Positions 16,928 through 25,508 of a stretch of DNA of 64,000 nucleotides are shown in pieces (within the stretch, counting starts at the first letter, position 1; each line of letters begins with the position of its first letter). The DNA is from Desulfosporosinus sp. FKB (lineage in GTDB: Bacteria > Bacillota > Desulfitobacteriia > Desulfitobacteriales > Desulfitobacteriaceae), in assembly GCF_002196705.1 (NCBI RefSeq), contig NZ_NADJ01000033.1, positions 1 through 64,000 on the forward strand, in the 5' to 3' direction. The notes under the pieces are model-generated. The model was not told the DNA's origin. It saw only the letters and a list, made by a program, of their open reading frames with translations, and did not search any database. The position numbers were made by a program, and so were the translations under genes.

Positions 16928-18274
16928 TCATACCTTGATACCATATTTTTGCAGGCGATAAAGCAATGTTGGGCGGGTAATTCCTAAATATTTTGCTACC
17001 TTGGTCTGATTATAGTTGTGTTTTTCCAGAGCCTTAATGATAAGATGTTTCTCTAACTCCCCTAAAGAAAAACCACTTTCAGAAAGCTGGATCTCCGGTG
17101 TTGGCGATTCTTCAAGATGTTTGAGCAATTCTTTAGGAAAATGCACCGATTGGATTTCTGAACCCTGGCATACAATAAGAGCTCTTTCAATAACATTTTG
17201 CAGCTCTCTGACGTTTCCTGGCCAGTTGTATTGGGTTAAGGTTTTTATCGCTTCAGAAGAAATTTTTTTACACTTAGTAGGATCAAATTTTTCCAGAAAA
17301 TGATTAACAAGAAGCGGGATATCCTCTTTTCGGGATCGAAGGGGAGGCATGACAATACCCATGACATTTAAGCGATAGTAAAGATCTTCTCGAAAGGTTC
17401 CGGTGGTGATAGCCGCGGCAAGATCTCGATTCGTTGTAGCGATGACTCGAACATCGACGTGGATTGTCTCGGTTCCGCCAACTCTTTGAAAACATCGTTC
17501 TTGTAATACCCTTAACAACTTTACTTGCATGTTGATAGGCATTTCTCCAATTTCATCAAGAAGGATTGTTCCTTTATCGGCGATCTCAAAGCGCCCTTTT
17601 TTTCTGCCGGCTGCCCCGGTAAAGGCCCCTTTCTCGTGGCCGAATAGTTCACTTTCTAAGAGATGTTCCGGAAGAGCAGCACAGTTTACTGCCACAAAGG
17701 GTTTATCGAAACGATTGCTGGCTTTATGAATTTCCAAAGCAGCAACTTCTTTTCCTGTTCCGCTTTCACCGGTAATCAGTACTGTTGTTCCGGTTTTTGC
17801 AACCTGGCGGATTAAGAGAGATACCTCTTTCATCGGTTCACTTCGGCCAATGAGTTTGCCATATTGTCTTCCCAATTCCTGACGTAAAAAATCAACTTGA
17901 TTCTCCAGATTTGAAAGATGGAGCGCTTGTTGAACCTGGACTTTAATTTTTTCCAGCTTGAAGGGCTTTGTGATATAGTCCAGAGCGCCAATTTTCATCG
18001 CCTCTATGGCCGTATCAATAGTCCCATGGGCGGTGATCATGATGACAGGTACATTAGGGTGCAAAGATTTTAGCTCTTTTAATACTTCGATGCCATCGAG
18101 ATCAGGCATTTTTAAGTCCAAAATTACCAGCGAGGGTTCGCTTTCTTGGGCCAATTGGATGCCCTCTAACCCCCTTGTGGCGGTCATCACCTGATATCCT
18201 TCATGGTTGAGTGCCCTCTCGAGGGCCCAGCACATTCTTTCCTCATCGTCAATGACCAGAATTTTTGGTGTCAA
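16928..18274 (-). CDS. sigma-54-dependent response regulator (NtrC family)
   Basis: Three domains in order. A receiver domain has the acidic pair DDEE, phospho-acceptor Asp in VILDLKMPD near residue 51 and Lys in YITKPFK near 102. An AAA+ sigma-54 activation domain has Walker A GESGTGKE near 168 and the sigma-54 contact loop GAFTGA. A Fis-type HTH (TKVAKYLGITRPTLLYRLQK) sits at the end. It remodels RNA polymerase-sigma-54 when phosphorylated. TTG 18274 is favoured because AGGAGTG lies seven bases upstream; GTG 18283 overlaps that site. It is co-transcribed with the kinase gene, and a matching sigma-54 promoter lies at 20023. Confidence 0.93.
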   Translation of the reverse strand: MTPKILVIDDEERMCWALERALNHEGYQVMTATRGLEGIQLAQESEPSLVILDLKMPDLDGIEVLKELKSLHPNVPVIMITAHGTIDTAIEAMKIGALDYITKPFKLEKIKVQVQQALHLSNLENQVDFLRQELGRQYGKLIGRSEPMKEVSLLIRQVAKTGTTVLITGESGTGKEVAALEIHKASNRFDKPFVAVNCAALPEHLLESELFGHEKGAFTGAAGRKKGRFEIADKGTILLDEIGEMPINMQVKLLRVLQERCFQRVGGTETIHVDVRVIATTNRDLAAAITTGTFREDLYYRLNVMGIVMPPLRSRKEDIPLLVNHFLEKFDPTKCKKISSEAIKTLTQYNWPGNVRELQNVIERALIVCQGSEIQSVHFPKELLKHLEESPTPEIQLSESGFSLGELEKHLIIKALEKHNYNQTKVAKYLGITRPTLLYRLQKYGIKV

Positions 18275-18279
18275 GAAGA

Positions 18280-19809
18280 TCACTCCTGTCTAAAGATTTT
18301 GGGCAGTACAGGAAGATTAATCCGGAAAGTAGTCCCTTTTCCCAGTTCGCTGTCAACGTCAATGGTTCCACCATGCAGTTTTACACTTTGATAGGAAATT
18401 GACAAACCAAGGCCGGTGCCGGTCTTTTTGGTTGTATAAAAGGGATCAAATATTCTTGATTTATCGTTTAGGGGGATACCCTCTCCAGTATCCGCAAAGC
18501 TTATGGCAATGGTGCTCTCCCTTTCTTCAGTGGTTATTGCCAGTTCTCCGCCTTCAGGCATAGCTTCTGCCGCATTAACAATGATGTTTACAAAAACTTG
18601 TTTAAGCTTTTCGGTATCAGCTAAGATTTCAGACAGGTTATTTGCCAGATGTATTTTTACGTGGACTTTTTGCTTGCGCAGCATAGCGGCGGAGAAGGAG
18701 AGGACTCCTTTGATAAGATCATTAATGGAACATTCTTTGGTGGCAACTTTAGTGGGACGTCCGAAATCTAAAAGTTCCTGAATCTCAAAATCTTGGCGGT
18801 CGATTTGTTCTTCTATTGCCCGCGTAAATTCTTCAATGCCGGTCATTTGAGAATATTCTTGTTTCATCAATTCAACCAAGGTTTTAATGATAGCAATTGG
18901 ATTGCGTAACTCATGAGCTACACCGGTTGCCAGACGGCCAAGAGCAATCAGGTGCTCCGATTGTCTCAGCTGATCTTCTAATCGTTCCTTTTCGCTGAGG
19001 CCAACAGCTAAGCGATTAACTGCTTGAGCCACCTGACCAAGTTCTCCCGGCATTTCAGGCAGCAAATGATGAATATCATTTTCCATGCGGTTTAACCCCT
19101 GCTTCAAACGGTTAACTCCGGTCATTAAGTTTCGGATAACAATAAGGGCACCAATCATAACAATAGCCAAGACAGCAAGAGTAAAATACCTTTCAAGTTT
19201 CAGGAAGAAGCTGCTCTGATAAAAGAAAGGGTTAAGCCGCTCTTCAACCCACATTACGGCGACGACGTTCTTATTTAAAACTACAGGGGATATATACTCA
19301 ACGACCTGATCATTCCATAAACCAGATATGCGAAAGAGCGGAGTATTACTCATTTCGGTTGCAACTAACCCTGGTTTTGTATTGTCAAAGATGTCCTTTT
19401 CCCTTTGAGCTTCTTCTTCCTGAGAGAGGTTACGATAGTTATGCAGGAAACCAAGTACGGTGATTTTTTCCGTTTTGGGTATATACAAGCCAAAGCGAAT
19501 TCCTAAATTAGCCTGAATCTGAGGGTTCACAACTTGGGTGAATTCGTCTTGAAGCAGAGATGAAGAGATTTCAGTTCCTAAGGACAATGATTGAAGATTT
19601 TTCGAGAAATCCTTATTGATACTGTTGACCAGGGCTTCGAGCCGTTGTTCTTTGTCTAGGAAAACAACTTCATCTGTCTTGGAAGCAAAAAAAATGTCGT
19701 ACATTAGAGCAACAGATGGTACAAGCATGATAACGGCAATTATAATTACGATCTGATTTCGCAAACTGCTGCTTTTAAAGGTAGAGAATAATTTATTTCT
19801 TCTCAGCAC
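18280..19809 (-). CDS. membrane sensor histidine kinase
   Basis: A 509-residue kinase with two membrane helices (about 20-40 and 203-222) enclosing an extracytoplasmic sensor domain of about 160 residues, then a HAMP-like linker, HisKA (GVAHELRNPIAIIKTLVEL near 305) and HATPase_c (DTGEGIP and GTGLGLS). It phosphorylates the sigma-54 activator encoded immediately downstream. GTG 19809 is preceded by GGAAGTG. The gene's upstream region contains one of two palindromes thought to bind the partner regulator, so autoregulation is possible. The sensed signal is unknown. Confidence 0.92.
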   Translation of the reverse strand: MLRRNKLFSTFKSSSLRNQIVIIIAVIMLVPSVALMYDIFFASKTDEVVFLDKEQRLEALVNSINKDFSKNLQSLSLGTEISSSLLQDEFTQVVNPQIQANLGIRFGLYIPKTEKITVLGFLHNYRNLSQEEEAQREKDIFDNTKPGLVATEMSNTPLFRISGLWNDQVVEYISPVVLNKNVVAVMWVEERLNPFFYQSSFFLKLERYFTLAVLAIVMIGALIVIRNLMTGVNRLKQGLNRMENDIHHLLPEMPGELGQVAQAVNRLAVGLSEKERLEDQLRQSEHLIALGRLATGVAHELRNPIAIIKTLVELMKQEYSQMTGIEEFTRAIEEQIDRQDFEIQELLDFGRPTKVATKECSINDLIKGVLSFSAAMLRKQKVHVKIHLANNLSEILADTEKLKQVFVNIIVNAAEAMPEGGELAITTEERESTIAISFADTGEGIPLNDKSRIFDPFYTTKKTGTGLGLSISYQSVKLHGGTIDVDSELGKGTTFRINLPVLPKIFRQE

Positions 19810-19829
19810 AATATCACTTCCGTTGTTAT

Positions 19830-19851
19830 AACTGTAGTATATGCTACAGTT
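19830..19851. promoter_or_regulatory. palindromic activator site 1
   Basis: AACTGTAGTA and TGCTACAGTT form a 22-bp dyad with one arm mismatch. It shares the core TGTAG-YATNT-GCTACA with the site at 19952 and lies 21 bases before the kinase start codon. Confidence 0.75.
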
Positions 19852-19951
19852 ATTATTAAATAAAACCTACACTCTATAAATGCCCAAAAATACCGTGAAG
19901 GTAAGCATGCAATCAAGAAGCAGCTCGAATGAGTATAGAAGTCCTTTATTC

Positions 19952-19973
19952 AAGTGTAGCATTTGCTACACTT
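19952..19973. promoter_or_regulatory. palindromic activator site 2
   Basis: A perfect dyad (AAGTGTAGCA, TT, TGCTACACTT) with the same core as site 1. It is centred about 70 bp upstream of the sigma-54 promoter's -12 element, a usual enhancer distance for NtrC-type activators. Confidence 0.82.
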
Positions 19974-20022
19974 TTTAATTACTTGATTGCCGAAGATCTT
20001 GAATTGAGGCCTATTTAGGGTC

Positions 20023-20038
20023 TGGCACGCTTTTTGCT
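20023..20038 (+). promoter_or_regulatory. sigma-54 (-24/-12) promoter
   Basis: TGGCAC, five bases, TTGCT matches the sigma-54 consensus exactly at the GG and GC positions. It points towards the gene starting at 20137 and lies in the divergent region next to the sigma-54 two-component system. Confidence 0.88.
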
Positions 20039-20136
20039 ATGTAACTAGTTATATAAAATTATACCACAATATCAAAGTAAAGCGTTGATATTGTTCCTAT
20101 TTAGTATTAACCCTAATACGAAAGGTGGAATTATCC

Positions 20137-20769
20137 TTGTCTAGCTTAGTACTCAATACGTATTCACCTTTAGTTGATAAAATAAAAACTGAGTCCGGAG
20201 ATCGATCTTCCCATCTTTGGCTATTAGTTAATCCTAACTATCCTGCAGTCCGTAATGATATTTGGGTGCCGATTCTTGAAGTGATTCAGGACCAAGTATA
20301 CCGTAAACTTAAAAAAAGAATTGAGACTAGAAATATCTATTTCAAAAGTATGGTCAGCGATATCGGTTTGGTTTCTAATGCTTCGCAATTTTGGCCATCA
20401 TCCGAAATTGCAGATGATATTATATCGCTAAAGGAAAGTATTCTAGAATATCGGCCCAAACTATTAATTACCTTCGGAACGCTAACTTATGAATTAGTAA
20501 ATCGTATCTGTGAATCGGGATCAGAAAAAGGAACCAAGTATTGGAACAGTGCAAATTTAGAATGCGAATTTGAAAAATCCATTGCAAATTTTGATATCAA
20601 CAGCACGAATAGGATTCCTCTGCCTCGCAGGGTTATGACAAGGGGTAAGTTTATGGAAGACTACGATTCTTCTTGGGAAGTCTGTGAAAACTACTTTAAG
20701 GTTGTTGGAACAAAGATTGCTGATAGAATTATTGAACATGAGCATGAACTTAATATTTGGATTGATTGA
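20137..20769 (+). CDS. hypothetical protein, predicted sigma-54 regulon member
   Basis: A 210-residue soluble protein without recognised family. It contains a Rossmann-like stretch (PKLLITFGTLTYELVNRICE, about residues 107-126) reminiscent of uracil-DNA-glycosylase-like folds, and a region with WLLVNPNYPAVRNDIWVP near the start. Both are only suggestive. TTG 20137 is chosen because AAAGGTGG lies eight bases upstream; the GTG at 20125 falls inside that site. It is the only gene behind the sigma-54 promoter and is followed by a hairpin, so it is probably the dedicated output of the neighbouring two-component system. Confidence 0.75.
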   Translation: MSSLVLNTYSPLVDKIKTESGDRSSHLWLLVNPNYPAVRNDIWVPILEVIQDQVYRKLKKRIETRNIYFKSMVSDIGLVSNASQFWPSSEIADDIISLKESILEYRPKLLITFGTLTYELVNRICESGSEKGTKYWNSANLECEFEKSIANFDINSTNRIPLPRRVMTRGKFMEDYDSSWEVCENYFKVVGTKIADRIIEHEHELNIWID

Positions 20770-20785
20770 CGTGTCTGACGGCAAA

Positions 20786-20825
20786 AAAGCGCCCTCCGGA
20801 AATTGGTTATTCCGGAAGGCGCTTT
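20786..20825 (+). terminator. strong hairpin after sigma-54-controlled gene
   Basis: A 15-bp stem with one mismatch (AAAGCGCCCTCCGGA / TCCGGAAGGCGCTTT) starting 17 bases after the stop codon. It adjoins a degenerate repeat-family copy and may be part of it. Confidence 0.7.
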
Positions 20826-20895
20826 CGGCAAAAGCGTCCTATGGACACTTTCGTCACCGAAGCCCCGATGTTCCGCTTTAGCTGAACGAGTTTAC
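20826..20895. repeat. divergent repeat-family copy E
   Basis: CGGCAAAAGCGTCC...GGACACTTTCG replaces the 12-bp inverted repeat of copies A-C, then CGAAGCCCCGATGTTC, TTTAGCTGAACGAG and TTTAC match the conserved end. The end lies directly against the stop codon of the minus-strand hydrolase gene. Confidence 0.7.
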
Positions 20896-21573
20896 TTAGG
20901 AAACTCTTCTGGCGCCCAGATATACAGATTGCCAATAAGGACCGATGCTATAAATTGTCACTCCTTTGGAGCTGGAAGCGTTAATGAATTGATCATTCCC
21001 GATATAAATACCATCATGGTCTACTATCTCGTTTTTTCCGATCGAGAAAAAGATTAGGTCCCCCGGTTGTAAATCGCTAAAGTTGACAGGCGTTCCCACC
21101 GTGTATTGATCACGTGAAACCCGTGGTAGGGTGATTCCGTTTTGAGCAAAAACATACTGAACGAAGCCGGAACAGTCAAAGCCGGTGCTTGGTGATTCTC
21201 CTCCCCATTGATAGGGAACACCAAGATATTTTTCGGCAGTATTAATAAGGGCAGCTGCTTTATCAGCATGGAGTTTTTCTGTGTAAGCAGCGTTGAGAGA
21301 TTTTGCGGTGAGTGGCCCAACGATTCCATCAACACTTAAGGATTGGGCCGTTTGAAAAGCAACAACCCCATTCTTTGTTTTGGAGCCGAAAATACCGTCT
21401 GTTGTCCCAATATTATAGCCGAGGTAATTAAGTTCAATTTGTAACTGTACAACGTCAGGACCTGTTGAACCAAATTTAAGTAAGGTGTCGCCTAAAGAGG
21501 CCTGTGCCGATTGAGCTAAGCCAAAGACTAAAATAATTACCAGTAAAATCAGACTTGTCAGTTTCTTTTGCAT
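20896..21573 (-). CDS. secreted NlpC/P60 hydrolase with peptidoglycan-binding domain
   Basis: A 225-residue exported enzyme. A signal peptide (about residues 1-25, ending AQSAQA) precedes a PG_binding_1 domain (GSTGPDVVQLQIELNYLGY, about 33-90) and a C-terminal NlpC/P60 endopeptidase (about 105-225). The catalytic Cys is in GFDCSGF and the His in VDHDGIYIG. It cleaves peptide bonds in cell-wall stem peptides. The TAA stop is followed at once by the end of repeat copy E. The ATG has AAAGGGG in front. In a spore former it may act in growth, germination or spore cortex processing; no evidence selects among these. Confidence 0.93.
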   Translation of the reverse strand: MQKKLTSLILLVIILVFGLAQSAQASLGDTLLKFGSTGPDVVQLQIELNYLGYNIGTTDGIFGSKTKNGVVAFQTAQSLSVDGIVGPLTAKSLNAAYTEKLHADKAAALINTAEKYLGVPYQWGGESPSTGFDCSGFVQYVFAQNGITLPRVSRDQYTVGTPVNFSDLQPGDLIFFSIGKNEIVDHDGIYIGNDQFINASSSKGVTIYSIGPYWQSVYLGARRVS

Positions 21574-21810
21574 AAAACATCCCCTTTCTTGATTACGATG
21601 CTCATTATTACGATAGCCAAGGAGTCATGTGCATAATTTCATTATATTTTAAAGCCTTGGGACAAGTCTATGGATAAAATATTCCAAAATCATGTCATAT
21701 TATTTGCTTTTATAGAAATTGAATCATTGCGAAGGATCAATATCCCGCTGCATAAGATTGACGTTGAATTTCACTAGATATATTTCACTAGATATAATAG
21801 ATTAGATATA

Positions 21811-21839
21811 AAAAAACCGCTCAAAAAAGCGGTTTTTTT
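21811..21839. terminator. rho-independent terminator
   Basis: AAAAAACCGCT and AGCGGTTTTTTT enclose a five-base loop, a textbook terminator. The symmetrical A- and T-runs allow use on both strands; it would end the minus-strand plsC transcript before the hydrolase gene. Confidence 0.88.
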
Positions 21840-21875
21840 GCATGAAACGGGCAGTCTCCTGATGGCGGTGATCGT

Positions 21876-22610
21876 CTAGGCCACGATAGGATCTGTCTCG
21901 GCCAAACAATCTTTAATTACGTTATATACTCTGTCCGACAATTCATTGGCCTGATCTTTTGTAAGACTGTTGGTGGGGATGGGATCTGAAATAATAATTT
22001 CAACATGGGCTGGCTTTATCAGAAAGCCATTTTGCTCCATAATCTTATAAGAACCGCGAATTGCAATAGGAACAATAGGAACTCCGGCTTTTAATCCCAA
22101 TTTTAAGCTTCCAGACTTAAATTCACCTAACGTTTCACTCTTGCTTCTCGTCCCTTCTGGGAAGATAACCATGGAATAGCCTTTTTTTAGATGATCTGCG
22201 GCCTGATTAATAACTTTGAGTGATTGTCGGATATCGGAACGATCCATAAAGACACATTGCATATGTGTCATCCAAGTACTGATAAAGGGTATTTTAAGAA
22301 GCTCAATTTTGGCTATAAAGGCCTTAGGCTTTTTTATGTATCCCAAGAGTAAAGGGATGTCAAAGTTTCCTTGATGGTTACTCACAAAAAGGACGGGTCC
22401 GGAAGGGATTTTCTCCTCCCCAGAGATTGAAACTGTTACGCCTGCACACTTTATTAAAGATCGAGCCCAGTTTTTAGCCATTTCAGCAGTGATCTTGTCT
22501 CGTTCGGAAATTTGTCCCAGCTTAGACAAGCGATTAATTTTCATTAGGACGGGCTCGATAGCAATAAGGTAGAGCCAAAAGTAGATAAACCAAATAATTG
22601 TACGGATCAT
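21876..22610 (-). CDS. plsC: 1-acyl-sn-glycerol-3-phosphate acyltransferase
   Basis: A 244-residue PlsC-family enzyme that transfers an acyl chain to lysophosphatidic acid to make phosphatidic acid at the inner membrane. Motif I is SNHQGNFDI (His and Asp four residues apart, near residue 78) and motif III is FPEGTRSKS near 151. A hydrophobic N-terminal helix (about 4-22) anchors it. ATG 22610 has AGGAAA in front. It is monocistronic by spacing, diverging from the GGDEF/HD-GYP gene and followed by a terminator. Confidence 0.93.
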   Translation of the reverse strand: MIRTIIWFIYFWLYLIAIEPVLMKINRLSKLGQISERDKITAEMAKNWARSLIKCAGVTVSISGEEKIPSGPVLFVSNHQGNFDIPLLLGYIKKPKAFIAKIELLKIPFISTWMTHMQCVFMDRSDIRQSLKVINQAADHLKKGYSMVIFPEGTRSKSETLGEFKSGSLKLGLKAGVPIVPIAIRGSYKIMEQNGFLIKPAHVEIIISDPIPTNSLTKDQANELSDRVYNVIKDCLAETDPIVA

Positions 22611-22764
22611 TATTTTTTTCCTCTCAATATTGTTTTAAAGATATTATAGCTTAGAGAAGCAATTTTCGAAATGGCCATTTATTCAGCATCTCCGAAAATT
22701 ACGATATAGAAAAAATTTTAGTATTGTCATATAATAGGTCTGGTTAATCGAAAGAAGGGTTTAT

Positions 22765-25032
22765 ATGCTGAATTTATGTTTACGCATAGCTCTCATAGTT
22801 TTAATTACAGCGTTTTTTTTAATCCTCATTTACATAATAAAGAAGAAAAATAAAGAACTAAAAGTTTTGACCGATCACTTAAAATTAAGAAATAATTTTT
22901 TTACTGAGGTTTTTGAGAATACTCAAGATGGTATTCTAATCATGAATCAAAAAGGAAAAATACTTAACATTAATAAATCTTTTGGAAGAATGTTTGGAGT
23001 TAAAACCTCCGAAATCTTGGGTTCAGTTATTAGTGATGTCATGCTTGGCTCCGATAAAAAGGAAATTGATTTTTTTTGCAATAAAATTCCAGAAGGAGAA
23101 ACAGTAATTTCAAATATTTCATGTTTCCGTAAAGATGGCTTACCCATTCAAGTTCGAATATTGGCACTTCCTTTAATAATTAAACAGAACGAAATTGAAT
23201 TTTGTATAATTTTTAATGACCTTGCTAATAAAGAGAGTTCTCTAAAAGATTTGGAATTACAAAAAGTATATTTCCGCAAGCTTTTTGAAAATTCTCCGGA
23301 GGCTATTTGCATCTTAGATACTGAAGATAGATTTATAGACGTTAACTGTGCTTTTGAAAAAGTCTTTGGTTACTCAAAAGAGGAGCTGATCGGCTTCACT
23401 ATTAATGATAAAATTGTTACCTTGGAGCAGAGCGATAAGGCCACTGAGCTTTCCGAAAAAGTTATCAAGGGGAATATCGTTGAATATGATACTCTCAGAT
23501 CGCGTAAGGATGGGAGTATTGTTCATGTTCATATCCTTGGCTACCCTTTAATTTTTGAAGATAAACGGATTGGCGTGTTCGGAATTTACAAGGATATTAC
23601 GGAGCAAAAAAGGGCTGAAGAGGCTCTAAAAGCTAGTGAACATACTTTTAGAACTCTCTTTGAGGGCTCATCTGATGTTATATTAATTCTTGATGATAAT
23701 AAGTTCATAGATTGTAATCCTGCGACTATAGAACTGTTAGGCTATGATTCTAAAGAAAGTATTATTGGCAAGAGTTTTTGGGAGCTTTCACCGCCATTCC
23801 AAGCCAAAGGAGTTTCTTCTCAAAAGAAGGCGATGGAGATTATTAAAACGACTCATAGAAGTAAAAAGTTTGAGTGGCTTTTGAAAACGAAGGACGGGAC
23901 AATTGTTCCTGGAGAAGTCATGCTGACGTCCATCCTAATTAATGAAAAAAGAGTGTTTCATGTCTTATGGCGAGATATAAGTGAACGCAAAAAAATGGAA
24001 CAACGGTTTGAGTTTTTGAGTTATCATGATTTTCTTACAGGGTTATATAATCGCCGGTTTTTTGAAGAAGAGCTTAAACGGTTAGATGTGCAGAGAAACT
24101 ATCCTTTAACGGTTGTTTTTGTCGATGTTAACGGTCTAAAGCTTATTAACGATTCTTTTGGTCACAGTATGGGGGATCAACTCCTTAAAACAGTCGCCGA
24201 GGTAATAAAAGGTTCCTGCCGATCCGACGACATCATTGCCCGTCTAGGCGGGGATGAATTTGTTCTTCTCCTGCCTAAGACTAGTGCCAGTGAAACAGAT
24301 CAAATTCTTAAACGCATTAAAACTCGGGCCTTAGAAGAGAAAGTAGGTTCTATTGCCTTATCGGTCTCCTTTGGATATGAGACAAAGACTCATAAAGGTG
24401 AAAATATTTATGAGATTTTAAAAAAGGCCGAAGATTATATGTATAAGAAAAAGCTTTTTGAAAGCCCGAGCATGAGAGGAAAAACCATTAAGGCGATTAT
24501 TAGCACTTTGCACGAGAAAAACAAACGTGAAGAGCAGCATTCTCATCGAGTATCAGCGCTTTGTGAACGAATTGGCAAGGCTTTGGACCTTCCCGAAGGG
24601 CAAATCGAAGAACTAAAAACTGTTGGCTTGCTTCATGATATCGGTAAAATTGCCGTTGAAGAAACAATCTTAAACAAGCCTGGCAAATTGACCGACGATG
24701 AATGGGAGGAAATCAAAAAGCATCCGGAAATAGGTTATCGAATCCTTAGCACGGTCAATGATATGTCTGAAATGGCGGATTATGTTTTATCTCACCATGA
24801 GCGTTGGGATGGGAAGGGTTATCCTAAAGGACTAAGGGGTATTGCGATCCCGCTGCAGTCAAGAATTATTGCTATTGCTGATACCTATGATGCAATGACC
24901 AGCGAACGAAGTTATCGCAAGGCTTTGCCTGAAACCATTGCCCTGCGGGAATTGAAAATTAACGCCGGGATTCAGTTCGATCCCCAGTTAGTTGAGATTT
25001 TTCTTCATGACGTAGAAAATAACTCAGCATAA
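22765..25032 (+). CDS. PAS-PAS-PAS-GGDEF-HD-GYP signalling protein
   Basis: A 755-residue bifunctional cyclic-di-GMP protein. One N-terminal membrane helix (about 5-27) is followed by three PAS domains (about 45-155, 165-285, 290-410). A GGDEF domain has an intact active site at residue 495, and an HD-GYP domain has HDIGK at 624 and GYP at 685. GGDEF makes cyclic di-GMP and HD-GYP hydrolyses it, so net activity must be set by the PAS sensors. It can plausibly feed the GEMM riboswitch upstream of cheW in this window. The gene stands alone, with ATG 22765 behind GAAGAAGGG. Confidence 0.94.
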   Translation: MLNLCLRIALIVLITAFFLILIYIIKKKNKELKVLTDHLKLRNNFFTEVFENTQDGILIMNQKGKILNINKSFGRMFGVKTSEILGSVISDVMLGSDKKEIDFFCNKIPEGETVISNISCFRKDGLPIQVRILALPLIIKQNEIEFCIIFNDLANKESSLKDLELQKVYFRKLFENSPEAICILDTEDRFIDVNCAFEKVFGYSKEELIGFTINDKIVTLEQSDKATELSEKVIKGNIVEYDTLRSRKDGSIVHVHILGYPLIFEDKRIGVFGIYKDITEQKRAEEALKASEHTFRTLFEGSSDVILILDDNKFIDCNPATIELLGYDSKESIIGKSFWELSPPFQAKGVSSQKKAMEIIKTTHRSKKFEWLLKTKDGTIVPGEVMLTSILINEKRVFHVLWRDISERKKMEQRFEFLSYHDFLTGLYNRRFFEEELKRLDVQRNYPLTVVFVDVNGLKLINDSFGHSMGDQLLKTVAEVIKGSCRSDDIIARLGGDEFVLLLPKTSASETDQILKRIKTRALEEKVGSIALSVSFGYETKTHKGENIYEILKKAEDYMYKKKLFESPSMRGKTIKAIISTLHEKNKREEQHSHRVSALCERIGKALDLPEGQIEELKTVGLLHDIGKIAVEETILNKPGKLTDDEWEEIKKHPEIGYRILSTVNDMSEMADYVLSHHERWDGKGYPKGLRGIAIPLQSRIIAIADTYDAMTSERSYRKALPETIALRELKINAGIQFDPQLVEIFLHDVENNSA

Positions 25033-25053
25033 TTCATTGCAAACAAGAAAAGT

Positions 25054-25236
25054 TTTATCGAGTTTTTAAGCCCCCCACTTCTATAAGTGGGGGTGGGTCC
25101 TTCGTTAACTTCAGGTGGGGTAGAGTCCTCCTTCGCCGCTAAGTATTCCTATTGGGAAAGGCGGCTCGGCAATAATGTCCACTGGACATTATTGTATCTG
25201 AAGCCCCGATGTTCAGCTTAAGCTGAACGAGTTCAC
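25054..25236. repeat. hairpin-rich repeat element, copy B (183 bp)
   Basis: Same length as copy A, with few substitutions. Its terminal hairpin is better paired (CCCCCACTT/AAGTGGGGG), and the second end palindrome reads GTTCAGCTT/AAGCTGAAC, a perfect dyad where copy A has one unpaired centre. It lies 21 bases after the GGDEF gene and ends just before the Mn2+ riboswitch region. Confidence 0.88.
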
Positions 25237-25273
25237 TTGACAAGCAGGTAGTTTTCAATTATACTTGAAGCGT

Positions 25274-25362
25274 TAAAAGGGAGTAGTTTTAAATTACAAA
25301 GTCAACATACCCGGCAAGAATTCTTGCCTGGCTTTGTAAGCCCAAGAGGTAACAAGACTTTT
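25274..25362 (+). promoter_or_regulatory. yybP-ykoY (Mn2+) riboswitch
   Basis: The region has the family's opening AAAAGGGAGTAGT, a long hairpin arm with GTCAACATACCC and GGCAAGAATTCTTGCC, and the closing AGCCCAAGAGG followed by CAAGACTTTT. These correspond to the conserved loops that hold Mn2+. The 3' strand (AAGACTTTT) doubles as the 5' arm of the terminator that follows, so metal binding would prevent termination and turn on the P-type ATPase gene. Family match is from motif memory. Confidence 0.85.
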
Positions 25363-25400
25363 GACATGGTCTTAATTGACTATGTCAAAAGTCTTTTTTA
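25354..25400 (+). terminator. riboswitch terminator
   Basis: An 18-bp stem with one G-U pair (25354-25371 with 25378-25395, loop TTAATT) is followed by TTTTTTA. The 5' arm overlaps the aptamer's last strand, giving mutually exclusive folds. Confidence 0.9.
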
Positions 25401-25508
25401 TTTACCTCAAGGTTTATATTTGAAGTGAGGAGTGGTTATATTCATTAAGTACATCGAAATTTAATAGGGGGTAGGGGATAATTAGGAAAGCAAAAGGAGG
25501 ATCTAAAT

